This document shows, piece after piece, positions 18,763-27,832 of a stretch of 64,000 nt of DNA; the stretch's first letter is position 1, and the number at the start of each line of letters is the position of its first letter. The stretch lies in assembly GCF_015904235.1 (NCBI RefSeq), contig NZ_JADZLT010000056.1, positions 124,001 to 188,000 of the forward strand. The letters run 5' to 3'. The DNA is from Methylobrevis albus. Lineage in GTDB: Bacteria > Pseudomonadota > Alphaproteobacteria > Rhizobiales > Pleomorphomonadaceae. The notes under the pieces are model-generated. The model had not been told where the DNA came from. It saw nothing but the letters and a program-made list of their open reading frames with translations, and made no database searches. Both the position numbers and the translations under genes were made by a program.

Positions 18763-19614
18763 TCACGAGACGAGCGGTTCTCCGCCCGCCGCCACCGCGT
18801 CGACGCCGCGTTGCAGCAGCGCGAGCGCCGCGGCCGCGATCCCCGCGCGGTCCTCGACCGCGCGCCCGTCGATCGCGGTGACCGGCGTCACCAGCCGCAG
18901 TGAATTGGTCGAGAACACCGCGCTCGCCGCGGCGAGGTCGGCGGGGGACAGGCTGCGCTCGGCGACGGCCAGACCGGCGATGCGGCCGGCGGCGAGCAGT
19001 TCGGCGCGGGCGATGCCGGGCAGCACGCCGTCTTCCACCGGCGGCGTCGCGAGGACGCCGTCCACCACCGCGAAGAGGTTGCCGGCGCTGGTGCAGGCGA
19101 CCCGCCCCGCGGTGTTGAGGAGCAGCGCGTCACCGGCCCCGGCGTCCACCGCCTCGGCGAGTGCGAGCACATTGTCCATGTAGGCGAGCGACTTGACCCG
19201 CGAGAGCGGCGACTGCTCGTTGCGGCGGATCGCGGACGTTGCAAGCGTGACCGGACGGAAGACGAGGCCGGTGTCGAAGGGCGCGATGCTGCCGAACACC
19301 GTCGGCTGCGGCACGGCGGGAAGCGCGAGGCCGCGGGCACCGGCGCCGCGGGTGACGGTGACCCGCAGCGCCGCCCGGCCGGGCTCCGTCGCGGCGAGCG
19401 CGAGGACCGCCGCCCGCACCTCGTCCAGCGGGGCCGCGAAGCGCAGTACGGCGGCGCCGGCGGCGAGACGGCCAAGGTGCTCGTCCAGCCGGTGCGGCCG
19501 GCCACGGGCGACGAGGATCGTCTCGAACAGCCCGTCGGCGAGGGTGAGGCCGCGGTCGCCGGCGGCGATCGCCAGCAGCGGCCCGTCCTGCAACCGGCCG
19601 TCCGCCCAGATCAC
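18763..19614 (-). CDS. pabC: aminodeoxychorismate lyase (class IV aminotransferase fold)
   Basis: PabC releases pyruvate from 4-amino-4-deoxychorismate to give p-aminobenzoate for folate. The 283-residue PLP protein shows the fold-type IV landmarks: GDRGLTLADGLFETI near the N-terminus, LSRVKSLAYMDNVLALAEA with the cofactor Lys, and STNSLRLVTPVTAIDG near the C-terminus. Related D-amino-acid or branched-chain transaminases share the fold, but the position immediately after pabA settles the likely role. The start is GTG 19614, overlapping the pabA stop as GTGA. Confidence 0.9.
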   Translation of the reverse strand: MIWADGRLQDGPLLAIAAGDRGLTLADGLFETILVARGRPHRLDEHLGRLAAGAAVLRFAAPLDEVRAAVLALAATEPGRAALRVTVTRGAGARGLALPAVPQPTVFGSIAPFDTGLVFRPVTLATSAIRRNEQSPLSRVKSLAYMDNVLALAEAVDAGAGDALLLNTAGRVACTSAGNLFAVVDGVLATPPVEDGVLPGIARAELLAAGRIAGLAVAERSLSPADLAAASAVFSTNSLRLVTPVTAIDGRAVEDRAGIAAAALALLQRGVDAVAAGGEPLVS

Positions 19615-20189
19615 GACCGCCCCGTGGTCAGGCTGAGGAAGTTCGCGAGCATGGCGTGCCCGCTCTCGGTGAGGATCGATTCGGGGTGGAACTGCACGCC
19701 GAAGGTCGGATGCTCGCGGTGCTGCAGCCCCATGATCTCGCCGTCTTCCGAGCGGGCGGTGACGGCGAGCGGGCCGTCTGGATCGTCGATTTCGACGATC
19801 AGCGAATGATAGCGGCCGACGCGGAGCGGGTTGGGCAGGCCGTCGAAGATGCCGTGGCCGTCGTGGGTGATCATCGAGGCGCGGCCGTGCAGCGGCCGCT
19901 GCGCCCTGACGACGCGGCCGCCGAAGACGTCGCCGATGCACTGGTGGCCGAGGCAGATGCCGAGGATCGGCACGGTGCCCGACATCGCCTCCAGCAACGG
20001 CGACGAGATGCCGGCCTCCTTCGGCGTGCACGGCCCCGGCGACAGCACAATGGCGCGCGGCTTCATCGCCGCGACCTCGGCGACGGTGACCGCGTCGTTG
20101 CGCAGCACGACGGTCTCCTCGCCGAGCTCGCGCAGGTAGCGCGCGACGTTGGCGACGAAGGAATCATAGTTGTCGACGACGACGATCAC
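19611..20189 (-). CDS. pabA: aminodeoxychorismate/anthranilate synthase component II (glutamine amidotransferase)
   Basis: The 192-residue class I glutamine amidotransferase supplies ammonia to PabB. The catalytic Cys is in GICLGHQCIGD, the His/Glu pair is in FHPESILTESG, and the N-terminus VVDNYDSFVANVARYL is typical of TrpG/PabA. The family serves both tryptophan and folate. Its fusion-like spacing between pabB and pabC points to folate, although amphibolic use is possible. The start GTG 20189 overlaps the pabB stop (GTGA), and its stop overlaps pabC the same way, so the three genes are translationally coupled. Confidence 0.93.
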   Translation of the reverse strand: MIVVVDNYDSFVANVARYLRELGEETVVLRNDAVTVAEVAAMKPRAIVLSPGPCTPKEAGISSPLLEAMSGTVPILGICLGHQCIGDVFGGRVVRAQRPLHGRASMITHDGHGIFDGLPNPLRVGRYHSLIVEIDDPDGPLAVTARSEDGEIMGLQHREHPTFGVQFHPESILTESGHAMLANFLSLTTGRS

Positions 20190-21595
20190 GAGGCCGTCCC
20201 TCCCGCCGCGTCGGTCGCCGGCGGGCGGAACGCCTCGAACAGGCGCGCCCCCTTCGCCAGCGTCTCCTCGTATTCCGCCGCGGGTTCCGACAATGCCGTG
20301 ATGCCGCCGCCGGCGTGGAAGGTCGCGAGGCGGCCGCGGAAGGTCACGGTGCGGATCGCGATGCTGGTGTCGGAATTGCCGTCGAAGCCGAAGTAGCCGA
20401 TCGAGCCGCAGTAGACGCCGCGGCCGTGCCGCTCGATTTCGGCGATGATCTCCATGGCGCGGATCTTCGGCGCGCCGGTGATCGAGCCGCCGGGGAACGC
20501 GGCCTTCAAGAGGTCGGTCACCCCCTGCCCGTCCTCGAGGATGCCCGAGACGACCGAGACGAGATGGTGCACCGAGGCATAGGTCTCGAGGCCGCACAGC
20601 GCCGGCACGTGCACGGTGTGCGGCCGGCAGACGCGCGAGAGATCGTTGCGCAGCAGGTCGACGATCATGATGTTCTCGGCGCGGTCCTTCTCCGAGGCGA
20701 GCAGTGCCTCGGCGATGCGCGCGTCCTCGGCCGGGTCCGGCGAGCGCTTGGCGGTGCCTTTGATCGGCCGGGTCTCGACGCGGCCGTCATAGACCTGCAC
20801 GAAGCGCTCGGGCGACGAGGAGGCGACGACGAGGTCGCCATAGTCGAGGAAGGCGCCGAAGGTCGCGGCGTTGACGCTGCGCAGGCGCTGGTAGAAGGCG
20901 AAGGGGTCGAAGCCTTCGGGCAGGTCGGCGGCGAAGCGCTGCGCGATGTTCGCCTGGAAGATGTCGCCGGCGAGGATGTACTCGATGGTGCGGGCGATCG
21001 CCGCCTCATAGGCCGGCCGCTCGAAGTTGGAGCGCCAGTCGAGCACGGCGGTGGCGGCGCCGGCGAGCGGTGCCGGCGGCTCGGCGAGGCGCTGGCGGAA
21101 CAGCTTGGCGCGGTCGATGGCGCGGTAGGCGCGTGGCAGCGGATCGATCTCCGGCCAACCGGTCGAGAACAGCCAGCTGCGTTTTTCGCGGTGGTCGAAG
21201 GCGAGCACCACGTCATAGAAGTGCAGTTCGAACTCGGGCACGCCGGTCTCGGGCAGCTCCGGCTCCGGCAGGCGTTCGAGGCGGGCGCCGAAATCATAGG
21301 AGACGAAGCCCGCGGCGCCGCCCTGGAACGGCGGCAGGCCGAGGCGTTTCGGCTGGCGATAGAGCTCCAGCTTCTCCTTCAGCACATCGAGCGGATGGCC
21401 CTCGACCGGCTCGCCGTTCCACGTCGTCCGGCCGGCGACGGATTTCAGCGTCGCGAACGGATCGGCGGCCACGAACGAGAAGCGCCCGAGCGTCGGGTGG
21501 CTCATCGCGCTGTCGAGGAAGGTGAGGTTCGGCATTCCGCGCAGGCGGGCGGCGACGTCAGCCGGGTCGCGGGCGTCGATTTCGCTGACGTGCAT
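20186..21595 (-). CDS. pabB: aminodeoxychorismate synthase component I
   Basis: A chorismate-utilising enzyme of about 469 residues. The PIKGTAKR motif carries the Lys that marks PabB-type enzymes, whereas anthranilate synthases have PIAGT, so this is the folate branch. Other signatures are the N-terminal half SYDFGARLE, ASSSPERFVQV, LLRNDLSRVC, and FPGGSITGAPKIRAMEII at the chorismate site. ATG 21595 (MHVSEIDARD) is preferred to 21631, which adds a short Arg-rich leader. First gene of pabBAC. Confidence 0.93.
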   Translation of the reverse strand: MHVSEIDARDPADVAARLRGMPNLTFLDSAMSHPTLGRFSFVAADPFATLKSVAGRTTWNGEPVEGHPLDVLKEKLELYRQPKRLGLPPFQGGAAGFVSYDFGARLERLPEPELPETGVPEFELHFYDVVLAFDHREKRSWLFSTGWPEIDPLPRAYRAIDRAKLFRQRLAEPPAPLAGAATAVLDWRSNFERPAYEAAIARTIEYILAGDIFQANIAQRFAADLPEGFDPFAFYQRLRSVNAATFGAFLDYGDLVVASSSPERFVQVYDGRVETRPIKGTAKRSPDPAEDARIAEALLASEKDRAENIMIVDLLRNDLSRVCRPHTVHVPALCGLETYASVHHLVSVVSGILEDGQGVTDLLKAAFPGGSITGAPKIRAMEIIAEIERHGRGVYCGSIGYFGFDGNSDTSIAIRTVTFRGRLATFHAGGGITALSEPAAEYEETLAKGARLFEAFRPPATDAAGGTAS

Positions 21596-21715
21596 CGTGA
21601 CTGTTCGTCCCGGTTTTCGGCGCCGCGGCACGGGGGATGCCGGCCGGATGGTCCGCTATCCCATGCCTTTCCACGCCTGTCGAGAGGACGGCGGGTCGCG
21701 GTGCGCCGGCCCGGG

Positions 21716-22126
21716 TCAGCGGGGCTCCGGCGGGCTCCGGAAAGCCTCGTCGACCGGCACCTGCAGCGCCGTCACCATGCGGTTGGTCTCCGACGCCATG
21801 CCGACGACGGCGACGAGTTCCATGATCTCGGCCTCGCTGACGCCCTTGGCGCGGGCCGCCGCCGTGTGCGAGCGGATGCAGTATTCGCAGCCGTTGGCGA
21901 TCGAGACGGCGACGTAGATCAGTTCCTTGGTGCGCGGGTCGAGGGCGCCCGGCGCCATCACGACCTTGATGCTCTCCCAGGTGCGTTGCAGCAGCGCCGG
22001 GTCGTGCGCCAGCGCGCGCCAGAAGTTGTTGACGAAGTCGGTGTTGCGGACGGCGCGGATATCGGCGAACACCGCGGCCGCCTCCGGCGAGAGCTGGTCG
22101 TCGGAGAGGATCGTGACGATCGACAT
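21716..22126 (-). CDS. carboxymuconolactone decarboxylase / AhpD-like protein
   Basis: The 136-residue all-helical protein has the AhpD core: ALDPRTKELIYVAVSIANGCEYCIRSH, where the CxxC and following His form the peroxidatic/resolving site of alkylhydroperoxidase-type members. The substrate is unknown. The ATG at 22126 follows an AGGAGCAAG ribosome binding site. It is located between pabB and a secreted cyclase gene on the same strand, with gaps of roughly 120 bases either side. Confidence 0.9.
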   Translation of the reverse strand: MSIVTILSDDQLSPEAAAVFADIRAVRNTDFVNNFWRALAHDPALLQRTWESIKVVMAPGALDPRTKELIYVAVSIANGCEYCIRSHTAAARAKGVSEAEIMELVAVVGMASETNRMVTALQVPVDEAFRSPPEPR

Positions 22127-22242
22127 GGGGCTTGCTCCTCGGGTGGGTCGGCGGTCGTCACCGGGGCCGGGCGTGCCCGCGAAGGCGCCGCAGCGGCCGC
22201 CGGCCCTGCCGGGCGAACGGCCGCTGCGGAGGTCTCACCCGA

Positions 22243-23070
22243 TCAGCCGATGGCGATGGCGCGGGTCGGGCCGCCGGTGCCGCCGCGGAACTTCGGTGCG
22301 CCGACGATCAGCGTCGCGCCCTTCGCCGGCAGGGCGGCGAGGTTCGATGCGCCTTCGAGGCCCCAGCGGCCGGAGGGAAGCCAGGCGTAGTGGGTGGCGA
22401 AGTCCGGCGACGGGCCGAAATCGAGCGACAGCGTGTCGACGGCGATGCCCACCGCCTCGCCGCTCTCGATCAGCGCCTGCACCGCCTCGACGTGGAAGCC
22501 GGGGAAATGCATCGCCTTCTTGTCGTCGGCGTTGCGGAACTTCGGCGTATCGACGAAGGCGTCCCAGCCGGACAGCATGGCGACGCAGGCGCCCTGCGGC
22601 AGCGGGCCGTTGGCGTCGGTCCAGGCCTTGAGGTCTTCGGGGGTCAGCTGCGCGTCGGCGTTGGCGGCGGCCTTCTCACGGATATCGATGATGACGAGCG
22701 GCGCGACCAGCTTCTCGACCGGGATCTCGGCGACGCTGTCGCCATCGGCGGAGAAGTGCAGCGGCGCGTCGAGGTGGGTGCCGGTGTGCTCGTTGACGCG
22801 AATTTCGAACAGGTTGAAGCCGTTCTTCGAGAACTCGAACTTCTGTTCGGGGAAAAACTGCTGCTCGCCGAAGAAGGTCGGGAAATCGGGGTGCAGTTCA
22901 TGGGTGAGATCAACCGGCTTTCCGGTGATCGACAGGCTCTGGGCGGCGGCCGGCAGGGCGCCGAGCGGCGCCACGGCGCCAGCAGCCGCGACCGCGGCGG
23001 CCCCACGGAAGAAGGAGCGGCGCGACAGCATCCGTTCCTTGACGGTTTCCACGACGCAATGATGGCACAT
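22243..23070 (-). CDS. secreted cyclase-family metal hydrolase (kynurenine formamidase-like)
   Basis: About 275 residues. A twin-arginine signal is visible (MLSRRSFFRGAAAVAAAGA, cleavage near LPAAAQS). The mature domain carries the cyclase metal-binding motif HTGTHLDAPLHF and a downstream GIAVDTLSLDFGPS. The family includes arylformamidases, isatin hydrolases and polyketide cyclase-like enzymes, so the substrate cannot be named. The ATG at 23070 (MCHHCVVE) has GGGG upstream. A later start at the SRRSFF segment is also possible. Confidence 0.88.
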   Translation of the reverse strand: MCHHCVVETVKERMLSRRSFFRGAAAVAAAGAVAPLGALPAAAQSLSITGKPVDLTHELHPDFPTFFGEQQFFPEQKFEFSKNGFNLFEIRVNEHTGTHLDAPLHFSADGDSVAEIPVEKLVAPLVIIDIREKAAANADAQLTPEDLKAWTDANGPLPQGACVAMLSGWDAFVDTPKFRNADDKKAMHFPGFHVEAVQALIESGEAVGIAVDTLSLDFGPSPDFATHYAWLPSGRWGLEGASNLAALPAKGATLIVGAPKFRGGTGGPTRAIAIG

Positions 23071-23272
23071 GCCCCGAACCCCTTCCGACACAAGGGCGCC
23101 CCCGCGGCGCCTCGAGGTCAGTTTTTCTCAAGCGCGTCGTCCGCACAAGCGCCGTAAAAGTCGGGAATCTTGCGCATGCGCTTGACGCGCGGGTGCGCCC
23201 GCGCCATCGATCGCCGCAACGAGAGAACGGCTTTCCGCCCTGCGACGCGGTCGGCCCAGTCCACGGTGACCC

Positions 23273-24622
23273 ATGTCTGCAGAGCTTATCCCCGCGGTGG
23301 CCGAACCCGCCGCCGCGCCGAAGATCTCCTTTGTCAGCCTCGGCTGCCCGAAGGCGCTGGTCGATTCCGAGCGGATCATCACGCACCTGCGCTCGGAGGG
23401 CTACGAGATCGGCCGCAAGCACGACGGCGCCGACGTCGTCATCGTCAACACCTGCGGCTTCCTCGACAGCGCCAAAGCCGAGAGCCTCGCAGCGATCGGC
23501 GACGCGATGAAGGAGAACGGGCGCGTCATCGTTACCGGCTGCATGGGCGCCGAGCCCGAGCAGATCCGCGAGCGCTTCCCGGACGTTCTGGCGATCACCG
23601 GGCCGCAGGCCTACGAGAGCGTGATGAGCGCCGTGCACCAGGCGGTGCCGCCGCAGCACGATCCCTTCGTCGATCTCGTGCCGCCGCAGGGCATCAAGCT
23701 GACGCCGCGCCACTATGCTTATCTCAAGATTTCAGAGGGTTGCAACAATCGGTGCACCTTCTGCATCATCCCCAAGCTGCGCGGCGACCTCGTCTCGCGG
23801 CCGGTGGTCGACGTGCTGCGCGAGGCGGAGAAGCTGGTGAAGGCGGGCGTTCGCGAGTTGCTCGTGATCAGCCAGGACACGTCGGCCTACGGCGTCGACA
23901 TCCGCTACCAGCCGGGGATCTGGCAGGAGCGCGAGGTGCGTGCGCGGTTCTACGACCTCGCCCGCGAACTCGGCGACATGGGCGTCTGGGTGCGCCTGCA
24001 CTACGTCTACCCCTATCCGCACGTCGACGAGGTGATCGAGCTGATGGCGGCCGGCAAGGTGTTGCCCTACCTCGACATTCCGTTCCAGCACGCCTCGCCG
24101 ACGGTGCTGAAATCCATGCGCCGCCCGGCGCACCAGGAGAAGACCGCAGCACGCATCGCGAAGTGGCGCTCGATCTGCCCCGACCTCGCGGTGCGCTCGA
24201 CCTTCATCGTCGGCTTCCCCGGCGAGACCGAGCAGGACTTCGAGGAATTGCTCGCCTGGCTGACCGAGGCGAAGCTGGAGCGGGTCGGCTGCTTCAAATA
24301 CGAGCCGGTCGATGGTGCCACCGCCAACGACCTCGGCCTCCCCGCCGTGCCGGAGGAGGTCAAGGAGCGCCGCTGGCACCGGTTCATGGCGCACCAGCAG
24401 GCGATCTCGGCCAAGATCCTGAAGGGCCGCGTCGGGCGCCGCGTCAAGGTGATCGTCGACGAGACCTCCGGCACCTCCGCCAAGGGCCGCACCCAGTGGG
24501 ACGCGCCGGAGATCGACGGCGCCATCCACCTTGTCAGCCGCCGCCCGATCCGCGCCGGCGAGATCGTGACGGCGAAGATCGACGCGGCGGACGCCTACGA
24601 CCTGCACGGCACCGTCGTCTGA
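23273..24622 (+). CDS. rimO: ribosomal protein S12 methylthiotransferase
   Basis: RimO adds a methylthio group to Asp of ribosomal protein S12. The 449-residue protein has the UPF0004 domain with its three auxiliary-cluster cysteines ([32 protein letters not shown]), then the radical SAM cluster motif CNNRCTFC, and a C-terminal TRAM domain. The SLGCPK and CGFLDSA signatures separate RimO from MiaB. It diverges from the secreted cyclase gene. The PepSY gene follows. Confidence 0.96.
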   Translation: MSAELIPAVAEPAAAPKISFVSLGCPKALVDSERIITHLRSEGYEIGRKHDGADVVIVNTCGFLDSAKAESLAAIGDAMKENGRVIVTGCMGAEPEQIRERFPDVLAITGPQAYESVMSAVHQAVPPQHDPFVDLVPPQGIKLTPRHYAYLKISEGCNNRCTFCIIPKLRGDLVSRPVVDVLREAEKLVKAGVRELLVISQDTSAYGVDIRYQPGIWQEREVRARFYDLARELGDMGVWVRLHYVYPYPHVDEVIELMAAGKVLPYLDIPFQHASPTVLKSMRRPAHQEKTAARIAKWRSICPDLAVRSTFIVGFPGETEQDFEELLAWLTEAKLERVGCFKYEPVDGATANDLGLPAVPEEVKERRWHRFMAHQQAISAKILKGRVGRRVKVIVDETSGTSAKGRTQWDAPEIDGAIHLVSRRPIRAGEIVTAKIDAADAYDLHGTVV

Positions 24623-24716
24623 TCGTCGCGGCCGACAGCCGAACGATAGCCGACGCATGAGAAGACCTCCTGGTGCAGCGGACACCGTCCGCCCGACTGC
24701 TGCCCAGGAGAACCCC

Positions 24717-24989
24717 ATGAAAACGCTCGTTACCGCCGCCGTCCTCGCCTCCGCCCTGCTCACCGCGCCCGCCTCCGCCGGCGGCGACTGCACGACGGAG
24801 CCGAAGGACAAGTGGATGTCGGAAGAGGCCATGAAGGCGAAAGCCGCCGAGCTCGGCTACGAGAAGATCAAGGTCTTCAAGGTGAGCGGCACCTGCTACG
24901 AGATCTACGGCTGGAACAAGGAAGGCAAGAAGGCCGAGGTGTACTTCAACCCGGTCACCGGCGACGTCGTCGAAGCCGAGATCGACTGA
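24717..24989 (+). CDS. small periplasmic PepSY-domain protein
   Basis: The 90-residue precursor has a clean signal peptide (MKTLVTAAVLASALLTAPASA). The mature portion is one PepSY-like unit: MKAKAAELGYEKIKVFKVSGTCYEIYGWNKEGKKAEVYFNPVTGDVVEAE in outline, with two cysteines that could form a disulfide. A CAGGAG ribosome binding site lies 7 bases before ATG 24717. PepSY proteins often accompany cytochrome b and two-component genes, as here, and may act as periplasmic modulators. The exact role is unknown. Confidence 0.88.
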   Translation: MKTLVTAAVLASALLTAPASAGGDCTTEPKDKWMSEEAMKAKAAELGYEKIKVFKVSGTCYEIYGWNKEGKKAEVYFNPVTGDVVEAEID

Positions 24990-25020
24990 CGAGGCGCCCT
25001 GCCCCCTTTACCGAGAATCG

Positions 25021-25053
25021 AAACGGCCACCATCTCGGTGGCCGTTTTCGTTT
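25021..25053 (+). terminator. rho-independent terminator after the PepSY gene
   Basis: The stem AACGGCCACC / GGTGGCCGTT encloses a short ATCTC loop and is followed by TTTCGTTT. The stop codon of the PepSY gene is about 35 bases upstream. Confidence 0.88.
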
Positions 25054-25108
25054 GGAGGGGTGAGAGTATCGCGCGGCTGCCCGGTCGGGTGAATGGCGGG
25101 GACCGAGG

Positions 25109-25264
25109 CACCCGGCCTCGTCCTTCGAGACGGCCCGTCCCGGGCCTCCTCAGGATGAGGCCTACGAGGGATTTTCTCGTTTGATTGCAGAGGATTATCC
25201 TTTTTCCTCATCCAGAGGAAGGCGCAACGCGCCTGTCTCGAAGGGCGAGGGAAAAGCCGAGGCG
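25109..25264 (+). repeat. dispersed palindromic intergenic repeat, family A, copy 1
   Basis: An imperfect inverted repeat of about 155 bases. The left arm (CTCGTCCTTCGAGACGGCCC...TCCTCAGGATGAGG) pairs with the right arm (CCTCATCC..AGGAAG...CTGTCTCGAAGGGCGAGG). Other copies in this window lie at 50840-50991 (inverted) and 52861-53016 (direct). This copy fills most of the stretch 24990-25355, which otherwise holds only the terminator. Confidence 0.85.
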
Positions 25265-25355
25265 TCGTCCCCTTTGGCCCCTAACGCGCTGGACCAATGT
25301 TGCTTCCGGACCGGCCTCTACTCGCGATCAGGCTGTGCCGGAGGGGACAGCCGTG

Positions 25356-27029
25356 TCAGCCCGTGGCGGCGGGCCGGCAGCTCGCCGCGAGGTCGTAGGC
25401 ACGGTCGTAGAGGCTGGTCTTCACCGCCATCAGGCCGAGCAGCGTGTGAAACAGCGCATCGTGGCTGGTCGGCTGCTGCGCGTGCTCGGCGAGGCAGGCG
25501 CGGTCGAGGCCGCTGGTCGTCGCGAAGGCGTCGGAGACCCACATCACCATCGGCACGGTCTTCTGCACGTCGGGCGCGATGGCATAGGGCATGCCGTGCA
25601 GGAAGAGGCCATATTCGCCGAGCGACTCGCCGTGGTCGGAGACGTAGAGCATCGCGGTGTCGCGGTCGGTGCGCGCCTTCAGGAAGGCGATCGTTTCGGC
25701 GAGGAAATGGTCGGTGTAGCGCAGCGCGTTGTCGTAGCTGTTCACCACCGCCTCGACCGGACAGCTGCCGAGGTCGCCGGTATCGCAGGTCGGCGTGAAC
25801 ACGCGGTCGGCGTTGCGGTAGCGCTCGAAGTAGGCCGGGCCGTGATTGCCGAGCTGGTGCAGCAGCACGATCATGTCGCCCGGCACGGCATCGATGCGGG
25901 CACCGAGACCCTGCAGCATGATCTCGTCGAGGCAGCGCCCGTCGCGGCAGATCGCGGGGTCGCCCTCGCCCGGCATCTGCTCGGCCGCGAGCCCGTCGCA
26001 GACGCCCTTGCAGCCCGACTGGTTATCGCGCCACAGCACGTCGATGCCGGCGTGGTCGAGCACGTTGAGCACCGACTCGTGCGAGCGGATCGCGTCCTCG
26101 TCATAGGCGCGCCGGCCGTAGGGCGAGAACATGCACGGCAGCGAGACCTCGGTCGCGGTGCCGCAGGAACCGACGGCGGGGAAGTTGACGACGTCCGGCA
26201 TCGCGGCGAGCTCCGGTGTCGTCTGGCGGGCATAGCCGTTGAGGCCCCAGTTGGCGGCGCGAGCGGTTTCGCCGACCACGAACACCAGCAGCCGGGGCCT
26301 CCGCCCTTCGGCAGCCGGCGTCGCCGCCGTGGCGTCGCGGCCGATCGCGGTCTTTGCAACGGTCGCGTCCCGCCCGTCGTCCGCCAGCGCCTTGCCGGTC
26401 GCGACCAGCACGCTCACCGGCACCAGCATGTGGTGGGTTTCCTTGTGGTTGCGCGATGTCGCGAAGATGTCCTTGGAGAACGGCAGGCCGGCGACGAGGA
26501 TGACGGCGAGCGTCGCGGCGATCCAGAGCAGCCGGCGCCGCAGCGCCGTGCCGATCGGCGCCTTGCACACCGGCGTCAGCCACATCACCACGATCGGCAG
26601 GCCCGCATAGGCGGCGAGCGCCATGAACAGGCCAGGCGTCAGCAACTCGCCGGCTTCCTTGTGGTCGGTATGGACCACCGCCCGCATCATCGCCGTGTCG
26701 AACACCGTGCCGTAGTGCGCCATGTAGTAGGCCGGCACCGGGCTGATCGCGATCAACAGCGTGAGCAGCGGCTTCACCGTCCAGCGGTTGGCCAGCACCA
26801 GCAGGATGAGCAGGTGCAGACCGGCGAGGACCGTGACCGTGGCGGCGATGAAGCCGACGTCATAGAGGCTGGTGACGTCGCGCCCTTCGAGGAAGCGGGC
26901 GAGGAAGCCGCGATTCGATCCGAACACCAGCAGCAGCGTGGCGGCGAGCGCGATCAGTTCCACCGAGACGGCCGGGAGGGTGAAGCGGGCGGCGGGGCGC
27001 GCGGCCGGCGCGGAGTCGAACGTGGACAT
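25356..27029 (-). CDS. phosphoethanolamine transferase (EptA-like, lipid A modification)
   Basis: The 557-residue inner-membrane enzyme transfers phosphoethanolamine from phosphatidylethanolamine to lipid A. Five N-terminal membrane helices (residues about 20-195) precede a periplasmic sulfatase-fold domain. The catalytic Thr lies in SCGTATEVSLPCMF, preceded by the metal-site VVGETARAANW. Further ligands lie in SDHGESLGEYG and LHGMPYA. Multiple paired cysteines (SGCKGVC, ICRDGRC, PTCDTGDLGSC) match the disulfide pattern of EptA/MCR proteins. It diverges from a PmrAB-like operon across about 250 bases, which suggests regulation by that system. Lipid A alteration typically reduces binding of cationic peptides. 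Confidence 0.93.
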   Translation of the reverse strand: MSTFDSAPAARPAARFTLPAVSVELIALAATLLLVFGSNRGFLARFLEGRDVTSLYDVGFIAATVTVLAGLHLLILLVLANRWTVKPLLTLLIAISPVPAYYMAHYGTVFDTAMMRAVVHTDHKEAGELLTPGLFMALAAYAGLPIVVMWLTPVCKAPIGTALRRRLLWIAATLAVILVAGLPFSKDIFATSRNHKETHHMLVPVSVLVATGKALADDGRDATVAKTAIGRDATAATPAAEGRRPRLLVFVVGETARAANWGLNGYARQTTPELAAMPDVVNFPAVGSCGTATEVSLPCMFSPYGRRAYDEDAIRSHESVLNVLDHAGIDVLWRDNQSGCKGVCDGLAAEQMPGEGDPAICRDGRCLDEIMLQGLGARIDAVPGDMIVLLHQLGNHGPAYFERYRNADRVFTPTCDTGDLGSCPVEAVVNSYDNALRYTDHFLAETIAFLKARTDRDTAMLYVSDHGESLGEYGLFLHGMPYAIAPDVQKTVPMVMWVSDAFATTSGLDRACLAEHAQQPTSHDALFHTLLGLMAVKTSLYDRAYDLAASCRPAATG

Positions 27030-27280
27030 CGTGATGAGAGCCTTTGAACGGGAGGCGCATCGGGACCGGACGTCGGCGGTCCCGGCGACGTCCGGTCCCC
27101 CGCGGAGCCGGTTGGGTCCGATCTCTCGCTGGCGCATCCCTAGATCGTCCGGTTCGGCTGTCGTTTCCCTGTCGAAGCCGGCTTCCGCTCCACCCACGGC
27201 GGACAGCCGGTCGACAGTGCCCCTGCGCCAAGGTCTGCCGATGTTTGCCGGCACCGCCGGCATCGGCGCGGGAGGCCAAT

Positions 27281-27820
27281 GTGATCGAGCAGGAACGGTT
27301 CGAAGCGACGACGGTCAGGGTATGGGACCCCGTCGTCCGCATTTTTCACTGGACGATGGTTACAGGCTGCGTCCTCAACCTTTTCGTCCTCGACGACGGC
27401 AAGTCGGCGCATCGCTACGTCGGTTACACCTTGGCGGCGGCGCTCGCGGTGCGGCTGGTCTGGGGCTTTGCCGGCACGCGCCACGCGCGGTTCTCGGATT
27501 TCGTGGCCGGCCCGCGGACGACCGCCGCGTATCTTTCCGCGCTCGTGCGCGGCGAGGAACCGCGCTACATCGGGCACAACCCGGCCGCGGCCGTGATGAT
27601 GCTGACGCTGATGGCGCTGGTCGCCGCGACCGCGACGACCGGCTGGATGAGCGGCCTCGACGCCTTCTGGGGCGAAGAATGGCTGGAAGAGCTGCATGGT
27701 GCGCTCGCCAACGGCATCATGGTTCTCGCGGGCCTGCACGCGATTGCCGCGCTTTTCGAATCGTGGCGCCATCGCGAGAACCTCGTCTGGTCGATGGTGA
27801 CCGGACGCAAACGCGCCTGA
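27281..27820 (+). CDS. cytochrome b561-type membrane protein
   Basis: The 179-residue protein has four membrane helices and the His residues expected for b-type heme: IFHWTMV in helix 1, AHRYVGY before helix 2, and LHGALANGIMVLAGLHAIAAL in the last pair. It belongs to the bacterial cytochrome b561 (B/B6 domain) family and probably moves electrons from the quinone pool to an unknown partner. The GTG start at 27281 has a strong GGAGG ribosome binding site. The gene is 12 bases ahead of a response regulator and forms an operon with it. A small PepSY gene lies nearby. Confidence 0.9.
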   Translation: MIEQERFEATTVRVWDPVVRIFHWTMVTGCVLNLFVLDDGKSAHRYVGYTLAAALAVRLVWGFAGTRHARFSDFVAGPRTTAAYLSALVRGEEPRYIGHNPAAAVMMLTLMALVAATATTGWMSGLDAFWGEEWLEELHGALANGIMVLAGLHAIAALFESWRHRENLVWSMVTGRKRA

Positions 27821-27832
27821 GGCGGACGGCAC

